From positions 62,001-126,000 of the forward strand of contig WNNJ02001540.1 in the NCBI GenBank assembly GCA_012934845.2: a DNA stretch of 64,000 bases, given 5' to 3'. A program made the position numbers and the translations under genes. The stretch comes from Pomphorhynchus laevis. Its lineage: Eukaryota; Acanthocephala; Palaeacanthocephala; Echinorhynchida; Pomphorhynchidae. The notes under the pieces are model-generated. The model did not search any database. It saw only the letters and a list, made by a program, of their open reading frames with translations, and was not told the DNA's origin. Shown here in pieces: positions 59,512 through 64,000 of this stretch; position 1 is the first letter of the stretch, and every line of letters begins with the position of its first letter.

Positions 59512-59627
59512 TGTCTAAAATGTGCATATGGAAGAAAGCAACGGCGATCCATTTTTTATAGTTGGCTTGGGTTCTTTGAATATCCTCGAGAAACAACTTA
59601 TTTCAAACAGTTGTATCAGGTTAGACT
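59512..59627 (+). CDS. Exon-like block A, copy 1
   Basis: An open frame with CLKCAYGRKQRRSIFYSW, then LGFFEYPRE and FKQLYQVR, ending at a perfect donor ACT|GTAAGT. Copy 2 lies at 60227-60339 in the same frame with one 3-bp in-frame indel and the same donor. Most differences change the amino acid. I recognise no family (C-x-x-C at the start, basic patch). The 5' limit of homology is the TGTCTAAAATGTGC at 59512. It may be a duplicated exon or only a duplicated intronic segment. Confidence 0.4.
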
Positions 59628-59664
59628 GTAAGTATTTTTCCCTAACAGTTGTTAGGGGAATAAT

Positions 59665-59875
59665 GAATTTGATCCTACTCCAATAATGATTTATCAATAA
59701 TGAATTAGTATCAACTATTTAAAAAAAGTTAATAATAATTCTATTCCTGCATTTAACGTTACAATTAATTAATTTTATGACAATTAATTAGTACTTATAA
59801 TATTTTATTTTAAATAGTTGATAATGATCCATTATTGATAAATAATTATTGGAGCTGGATCAAAGGAAATAATTA
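59665..59875. repeat. Foldback element with ~60-bp arms
   Basis: About 59666-59725 and 59812-59872 are inverted copies: GATCC then CTCCAATAAT, ATTTATCAATAATG and TATCAACTATTTAAA, a few mismatches. The AT-rich centre has no ORF. Size and form fit a MITE-like foldback element. No target-site duplication is obvious. Confidence 0.5.
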
Positions 59876-59879
59876 TTTT

Positions 59880-60190
59880 TGATATTTTCGCTAACTACTG
59901 TTAGCATCTTCAGGTAATTTTCTGAAGATGCTAACAGTTGTAAATAGCTTGTAATTTTTCTTTAGAAAAATTACAAGCAATTGGATTTCCTATATTAAAA
60001 TTTTCCAACATTATTGATATATGTTTGACTCTCAAATGGGCCCCATGAGTTGGGCATCGTCGTCTTGAACGTCCATCTCTGATGCTGTTCGATGCTACTT
60101 TACATAATAGAAATGTCACTCTGCGCATTAAACTATTAAAATTATCGACAAAGTAATGGTGCTCGCCCTGAATAAAGTTTTGCTATAGCT
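59880..60190. repeat. Head-to-head PLE-type termini, double palindrome
   Basis: CTGTTAGCATCTTCAG (59898-59913) and its exact complement (59922-59937) flank GTAATTTT. Immediately after, CTTGTAATTTTTCT/AGAAAAATTACAAG forms a second palindrome (about 59947-59976). The CTGAAGATGCTAAC stem with GTTAGCGAAAATATC is the same terminus type as at 5.4 and 27.8 kb. The following minus frame (59931-60128) ends THGAHLRVKHISIMLENF, reminiscent of the C-terminal part of some PLE proteins. Confidence 0.5.
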
Positions 60191-60226
60191 CTTAGAATGC
60201 ACTTGGATATGCACTACAATATCCAA

Positions 60227-60339
60227 TGTCTAAAATGTGCATATGGAAAGCAAAGGCGATCCATTTCTTACAGTTGGCGTGGGTTCTTTGATTATCCTAG
60301 TGAAAAAGCTTATTCCAAACAGTTGCATCAGGCTAGACT
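60227..60339 (+). CDS. Exon-like block A, copy 2
   Basis: Second copy of block A: CLKCAYGKQRRSISYSW, RGFFDYPSEK and YSKQLHQAR, donor ACT|GTAAGT. It is followed 150 bp later by block B copy 1. Phase 2 at the donor does not match the open frame of block B, so the two are not directly joined as annotated. A small exon could lie between, for example near 60392-60428. Confidence 0.4.
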
Positions 60340-60490
60340 GTAAGTATTTCGTATTACATTCGTCGTTTACATTTTTTACTGCATTGCTTTAGACAAACTA
60401 TTAAGTTGTTGTTATATTGCTAGCTACTGGTAACAGGATATTAGTATCCTCGACCTGAAAACAATAATTTAAATTTTCATCGTTTGTCAG

Positions 60491-60551
60491 CAAAACGTCG
60501 AGATATCCATTCTTGGCTGTTGGTCACCCTCTATAGAGATTCGGTGGACCT
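60491..60551 (+). CDS. Exon-like block B, copy 1
   Basis: Bounded by the acceptor TTTTCATCGTTTGTCAG and the donor CCT|GTAAGT. After two bases it reads KRRDIHSWLLVTLYRDSVD. Homologous to 61766-61834, including about 40 bp of the intron before the acceptor, so this is a genomic segment duplication. Family unknown. Confidence 0.35.
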
Positions 60552-60744
60552 GTAAGTGGCTTCGTCCACATTTGCCAAATAAAATAAATTATATATTATA
60601 GCATTAATTCCACACAATGTCTGAAAATATAGTACAATAACCGATTTTCCTATGATGATTGCTGTAAATAAATGAAAATAAATTGAAAATAAATATAAAG
60701 AGTCTTCAATACGTTCTACAGACATATTTGCGCCCCCCCCCTAG

Positions 60745-61104
60745 ATGCAACAAGAGCTTCAAAATTTGTATCACGGTTATGGAATCCCATTGTCTGCATT
60801 TGTACAAGTTCGGATGCATAAAGTTGTTCTTGAGTTTGGTTTAGTTGTTGATTTGTCGGCTGATGTTGCTGGGGATTTTCCTAATTTAGATAAACTAGAG
60901 AAACAACCAATGATTAGGAGATCGCTGGTTGTCTCCCATTCAAACGATAGACAACCTCTGAGTGGGCAACAAAGAATGACAGATCAATTAATCTGGAGTC
61001 TGTGCTTAATTCAGGATCAAAGATTAAAGAATCAACAATGTTGCTTCTGCATTAATAATAATGCTCTCTGTAAAGCAATGCAATTAAGTCAATTCATATT
61101 GTAA
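60745..61104 (+). CDS. ORF with CxFCxNN motif after poly-C acceptor
   Basis: A 119-codon frame starts right after GCGCCCCCCCCCTAG, an extreme C-run acceptor-like site. It has a globular-looking N-terminal part (GYGIPLSAFVQVRMHKVVLE), a basic/polar middle and CCFCINNNALCKAM near the end. C-x-F-C-x-N-N is how Nanos zinc fingers begin, but the later His and Cys ligands are absent and the frame stops 20 residues on. The last 110 bp are repeated at about 61145-61275 with a stop in the finger. It is either a broken nanos-like gene or a chance likeness. Confidence 0.4.
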   Translation: MQQELQNLYHGYGIPLSAFVQVRMHKVVLEFGLVVDLSADVAGDFPNLDKLEKQPMIRRSLVVSHSNDRQPLSGQQRMTDQLIWSLCLIQDQRLKNQQCCFCINNNALCKAMQLSQFIL

Positions 61105-61144
61105 TGGCTGACAATTCAAATTGCCAGCTATTACAAAGAACACC

Positions 61145-61275
61145 ATATCAATTAATCTGGAGTCCGTGCTTAATTCAGGATCAAAGACTAAAGAATCAAC
61201 GATGTTGATTCTGCAACAATAATAATGATCTCTGTAAAGCAATGCAATTGCGTCAATTCCGGCCGTATTCAAACT
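61145..61275 (+). pseudogene. Repeated tail of the CxFCxNN ORF
   Basis: A second copy of the end of the preceding ORF: QLIWSPCLIQDQRLKNQRC, then a stop where a codon for the finger should be, then FCNNNNDLCKAMQLRQF. Identity to the first copy is high at nucleotide level, so this is a recent tandem duplication of about 120 bp. Confidence 0.5.
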
Positions 61276-61765
61276 AGATAAAAGCCAGAATCAATCTCAC
61301 TCGATCAAGACGAATACAGCTACCAAATCATTACATTATCAACCTGTCTAACCATTTGCATTTTATCACTACCTTATAACAATAAATATACCCAAGACCA
61401 AGTTTACTCTGTTTCTTCGAATCCCCTTGCTTTTGACAGTTTTCATAGTCAAATTCGTTGCTCAAAAGATTAAGTGTACAAATGTAGGCTGCGAGGTATT
61501 CACTGTGATAAAGATGCTTGAAATAATTATTCATGATTTCTTTGAGATACTTGTCGTGTGGGATTTGCTCAGCCGAATGTCGTGCATTCTCGAAAGTGGA
61601 ACTTCAGATACATACAGTAGACATTTCTCATTTAAAATTCGAGGTTCAGAAAAGTTCATGAGTTCAGAAAAGTTCATGAGTTTTTGAGTTCAGAAAAGTC
61701 CATGGTAGAGGCATATTATATCCCTATACCTGAAAACAATAATTTTTATTTTCATTGTATTTCAG

Positions 61766-61834
61766 CAAAAAGCCGAGATATCCTTTCTTGTATGTTAGTT
61801 ACTCTCAATGAAGATTTAGTAAATTTAATTGTTT
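61766..61834 (+). CDS. Exon-like block B, copy 2
   Basis: Acceptor TTTTCATTGTATTTCAG, donor TTT|GTAAGT. It reads KSRDILSCMLVTLNEDLVNL plus IV. It is 8 bp longer than copy 1, so the phases at the donor differ between the copies. Near 61915-62000 another protein-like stretch follows in + sense (KKALHTELNRKCKADTWSRF), possibly the next exon. Confidence 0.35.
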
Positions 61835-62109
61835 GTAAGTCACACGCCACAAGTCACAGGAGTTATATTCAAAAGTATACGTCGAACACGATTTGTCTTC
61901 GGTAAAACGTAATGCCAAGAAAGCTCTACATACAGAACTTAACAGGAAATGCAAAGCTGATACATGGAGTAGGTTTAAAATTCGAGACTTTAACATTATA
62001 TAGACATAAACTCTGCCAGATTCAATTTCGAACCCATTAGCTGATCTTACTGAGACGGGTTCCAAAATGCAACTACATTTTAATATAATTTAGCTCCCGG
62101 CATAATATC

Positions 62110-62750
62110 ATAAACAGATAGATAACATTGTTAGTCCCACATTCGAATTACTATCCTTATTATTTCGCCTAATTATTCGCGTATTTTTGTCCACGATCAG
62201 CCTGACTTCACGCATGATATCGTTAAAACCATCCCAAGTAAAAATCATCCTAACACCCTGTTGCACAAACGTGCTTATCTATTGGGTTTGCTAATCATAC
62301 GCTATTTACAAAATCGCTTTATCTGGTACTTGATTTGTTTGATAGTTATTCCTTTTATCTTTTCTGTTTGATCAAAACTTGACATTTTCCATATCACCTA
62401 TGCTAACACTGCCTTCAATTCTTAAACTATAACATCAAATACATTGCGCGTCCATCATGAGTTGGCACGTTATATATAATATGCATTTGATGTCGAACTC
62501 CATTATATTCTCAGTAACCTGATACATTGTGATCCTGTTCTTGATAGCTCTTTATATAAATATTTTGACGTGTTCATCTTCCTTCAATCATGCAATCATC
62601 TGGGTGTTGTTAAATAAATCCTGCTTAGATCCTTTTATCTTTCTTCGTATAAACCTATCAAACCTTCCGACTATTTTCAAGTTATTTGAACGCATCATAG
62701 TTGCACAAATAACTGACCACATGCACACAAAGGATCTTTTCCATTTCTAA
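62110..62750 (+). mobile_element. LINE fragment (Jockey/CR1 group)
   Basis: A short, broken LINE piece. The frame at 62529-62750 ends with RINLSNLPTIFKLFERIIVA and HMHTKDLFHF, the RT N-terminal box (R-P-x-S-x-L-x-x-x-x-K-x-x-E-x-x). It stops abruptly at about 62750. The preceding 400 bp read as eroded linker in mixed frames. Confidence 0.5.
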
Positions 62751-62879
62751 TTTTTTTATATATAAATTTCTTTCTAATAATAAGATTTTATTAAAAAGAA
62801 TATATGTCTTGAAAAAAACGTTAGTAAATAATAAATAAAAATAATGACAGAACTTCCTGTTTCTTCAACGTTCCATGTG

Positions 62880-63221
62880 TTCTAGCCTTTAATCATTACG
62901 GCCACAGGTTCGGTGGGACCTGAGCCCCACAGCCAATTTAACACGCCGCTCTTCGACTGAACCACCCGGGGTCTTTTACCCCACCCCCGAAAAGTGGGGG
63001 TGAAAGTCTCCTAATGGTTCAGTTCAGATGGTTGGTTCAGATGGTTCAGTTCGGATGGTTCAGACTATGATGGGTATATTTACCCATCATAGTCCACTGA
63101 GGCGGACTATGATGGGTAAACGAGAGACGAACAGCTTGATAAACCTTAGCCTTTGCTCTGGGAAACGTCCTCTAGAAAAGAAGACTAATCCCGAGATAGC
63201 CCAAGTACCCCAGAGGCGCAC
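62880..63221 (-). repeat. GC-rich LINE 3' region with hairpins
   Basis: This compositional island holds a CACCCCC/GGGGGTG hairpin (about 62983-63003), GGTTCAGATGGTTCAGTTC-type tandem repeats (about 63018-63068), and ACTATGATGGGTA/TACCCATCATAGT inverted copies (63062-63116). The last occurs three times, alternating in orientation. On the minus strand it follows the LINE frame below and probably forms its eroded C-terminus and 3' UTR. Confidence 0.45.
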
Positions 63222-64000
63222 CTAAGTTTTCCTTTTCAATGACAGACGCTGGGCCCGTTTCAGGGCCCACCTAGCTCTCTTCAGGATACGTTTAAGTCTA
63301 TCCAGGTCAGCCTTCGCTGACCAATTCACCGTAACGGTGAACCCAAGGTATTTTACTCGACTTGTGAAGGTGGGGAGATGTTGATTAGTCAAAATAGAGG
63401 AGAGAACAGAAAGTGCTAATCTCTTAAGTTTTTGCTTTGTTGCATGGGCGCCATGAAAGACAACCACCTGCGATTCCGTGGAGTTTAAAATGAGATTTGA
63501 CTTTGGTAACTGGTCTTTTGATCTAAAAAATAATCGACTGATGTCGGAGTCTACGTCTTTGCATCTGCGTCCGGAAAACAGGGCTGTGGTATCATCAGCA
63601 TATACCACTAGACTTGTTCACGTTTAAATATTTTAACGAGCTCAATAGAGGAAGCAAGCTATAAGATTGAAAAAAGAGGGGAACCTTGAGGCACACCCGT
63701 AATGGTGTAGAACAGACGCGCATCAGGGTCGTCTTCACAATAGAATCGCTTGGTGTACAGCAGTATCTCCACACTGTTCACAATTCTCGCAGGCAACCCG
63801 ATGGATCTGAGAGAAGAGATCACGAAGGGAATGGAGATGCGTTCAAATGCAGCAGAAAAGTCAAGGAAAACATCGACAACTAAACGATAGCTGAACACCC
63901 GACAAAACTACTCCACCTCACCAACTGCCGAATAGACCGAGCGACCTTTGACGAACCCATGAAAACCTGGAGGGATCAAATTACGCCTACTTAAATAATC
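63222..64000 (-). mobile_element. LINE RT fragment running off the window
   Basis: Two open minus frames give RT: 63898-63659 (DVFLDFSAAFERIS, motif A, then TGVPQGSPLFSIL, motif B) and 63608-63222 (MVYADDTTALFSG, motif C, then VKYLGFTV and the thumb). A frame break between B and C separates them. Upstream, 63925-64000 matches the relic at 10.3 kb. The family is probably in the I/R1/LOA/Jockey group by its FSAAFE and YADD context. The 5' part continues beyond the window. Confidence 0.75.

Noticed and set aside
61331-61534. Minus-strand 67-residue ORF (LYHSEYLAAYICTLNLL)
   Set aside because: No acceptor or donor in phase and no partner exon. Overlapping + frames are equally long, so coding sense cannot be decided.
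1-64000. CRISPR arrays, bacterial operons, tRNA or rRNA genes
   Set aside because: None seen. Introns, LINEs and PLEs show a eukaryotic animal genome. The tandem repeats present have no spacer architecture.

Overview
The window is very AT-rich animal DNA: LINEs, Penelope-like elements (PLEs) and satellite-like repeats surround a few split host genes. The genes are metazoan in type (an Ig-domain gene, a RhoGAP gene, a PITH-domain gene). They use the standard genetic code, GT-AG introns from about 45 bp upward, and AATAAA signals. I could not assign a phylum. Most long open frames are transposon remains. The host genes were found by joining short exons on phase and splice sites, because most of their exons are too short to stand out as ORFs.

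Layout. 1-5.1 kb: the 3' end of a + strand Ig gene (exons 930-1072 and 4784-4960), with PLE debris in its last intron and just upstream of exon one. 5.4-6.4 kb: PLE-type termini and a possible minus-strand gene end. 7.7-8.9 kb: four ~390-bp tandem units carrying candidate hammerhead ribozymes. 9.1-15.3 kb: tandem PLE ends, a LINE relic, and PLE copies in which the RT catalytic segment is repeated. Candidate + strand 3' exons lie at 12.8 and 15.5 kb. 16-24.3 kb: four LINE copies of two families. 25.65-39.94 kb: a minus-strand RhoGAP gene with six phase-consistent exons. Its ~10.25-kb intron holds a 643-bp inverted repeat enclosing PLE and Rex3/RTE relics, a 3'-truncated RTE LINE, and an RT/nuclease-type element. 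A well-formed hammerhead candidate lies in the ~1.96-kb intron at 38.2 kb. 40-56.7 kb: a near full-length but decayed LINE and about a dozen PLE copies in both orientations. 57.4-58.7 kb: the 3' part of a minus-strand PITHD1-like gene. 59.5-62 kb: duplicated exon-like blocks and an ORF with a CxFCxNN motif. 62.1-64 kb: two further LINE fragments.

The signals most worth following are the ribozyme candidates (38.2 kb and the 7.7-8.9 kb tandem repeat), the pseudoknot-capable 3' module shared by PLE copies, the identical 643-bp arms, and the exon-like duplications at 59.5-62 kb. All calls come from reading the sequence; no database search or folding program was run.
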